Below are positions 35,381 to 35,561 of a stretch of DNA of 35,561 bases, in pieces (position 1 is the stretch's first letter; every line of letters starts with the position of its first letter). Under the pieces are notes generated by a model. The model was given only the letters and a program-made list of their open reading frames with translations, was not told the origin of the DNA and did no database searches. The position numbers and the translations under genes are program-made. This DNA is from Candidatus Kaiserbacteria bacterium RIFOXYD1_FULL_47_14 (lineage in GTDB: Bacteria > Patescibacteriota > Minisyncoccia > Phycocordibacterales > Phycocordibacteraceae): positions 1 to 35,561 of the forward strand of contig MFMU01000006.1 in the NCBI GenBank assembly GCA_001781915.1, read 5' to 3'.

Positions 35381-35561
35381 CTAAATTAGTTCTTCTTTTT
35401 TCGCATGATGCGCGCAAAAAAGCTCGCCTATTATATCTGTTTCCATTACCTGAAAATCACTTGCATCGGCGGCATACGCTCCGTCTTTGCCTAATTTCCA
35501 TACCATAAATCCCGGCTGTATGCCGTACCGAGCTGGTTTGCCACAAATGTTGCATACCGCC
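35381..35561 (-). CDS. Zinc-ribbon protein, C-terminal 60 residues (5' part outside window)
   Basis: Partial gene not in the ORF track. The visible C-terminus reads AVCNICGKPARYGIQPGFMV, then WKLGKDGAYAADASDF and ends GELFCAHHAKKEELI. CNIC and CAHH could form one zinc site. No assignment is possible without the rest; the open frame reaches the window edge with no start in it that is clearly right. Confidence 0.6.
   Translation of the reverse strand, partial: AVCNICGKPARYGIQPGFMVWKLGKDGAYAADASDFQVMETDIIGELFCAHHAKKEELI

Noticed and set aside
1-35561. Mobile elements, phage genes, CRISPR arrays
   Set aside because: No transposase, integrase, capsid, cas gene or regular direct-repeat array is visible on either strand; the palindromes carry no coding capacity of their own.

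Overview
This window looks like a chromosome segment of a Candidate Phyla Radiation (Patescibacteria) bacterium, most likely Parcubacteria; a Kaiserbacteria-like lineage would fit the roughly 50% GC, but I cannot test that. Reasons: genes are extremely tightly packed (two convergent pairs, relA/parB and miaA/pilin, meet with no spacer base), core proteins are pared down (DnaX without its zinc module, a Rel ending after TGS, a shortened cysteine desulfurase), and there are typical CPR envelope proteins (two-TM VirB2-like pilin, CAP-domain protein, a giant LTD/beta-helix/peptidoglycan-binding surface protein). No phage, IS element, rRNA or CRISPR array is visible.

Layout. 1-3819 (minus): serS, ftsQ-like, dus, dnaX (cut by the window edge). 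3851-4275: a self-contained 52-residue membrane-protein gene and a cluster of three palindromes. 4276-8463 (plus): dprA, an EEP-family phosphohydrolase, topA. 8462-8804: a self-contained minus-strand unit for a 69-residue unknown protein whose promoter overlaps that of relA. 8791-13592: relA (plus), parB (minus), tRNA-Leu, miaA (plus), a VirB2-like/M15-like fusion (minus), tRNA-Trp (plus). 13598-21136 (minus): a Ca2+-type P-ATPase, rpmG, an HtrA-like/clpB operon, a cysteine desulfurase. 21203-23314: cold-shock gene (plus) against cupin, transglutaminase-like and 3D-domain genes (minus). 23317-27306 (plus): a three-gene carbohydrate operon (membrane-anchored GH130, tandem GH130, phosphomannomutase-like HAD). 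27312-35561 (minus): Pif1/RecD-like helicase, 4-TM protein, CAP protein, 1217-residue surface protein, an acidic unknown protein, and a partial zinc-ribbon protein.

The most unusual feature is a dense family of about 25 palindromes scattered through the window, both between genes and in frame inside genes (dus, ftsQ, topA, miaA, clpB, iscS, GH130, HAD, helicase, CAP). The best class is 45-47 bp: two perfect 21-22 nt arms around a TTG/CAA loop, each arm itself nearly palindromic. Five copies differ in sequence, yet every difference in one arm is matched in the other, so the hairpin stays perfect while the encoded peptide changes. A second class is shared in the same frame by dus and the helicase. 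A third 40-bp class occurs twice 31 kb apart with a compensatory arm change, and a fourth 38-bp class flanks tRNA-Leu. They resemble in principle the protein-coding palindromic elements of Rickettsia, but are very dense and keep arm complementarity; one HAD-gene case suggests fold-back copying as a source.

A second theme is initiation. About a dozen genes have a -10 hexamer (often TGn-extended) only 6-8 nt before the ATG, so their mRNAs should be leaderless. Two tiny genes instead have TTGACA-type promoters, real leaders, strong AGGAGG Shine-Dalgarno sequences and their own terminators.
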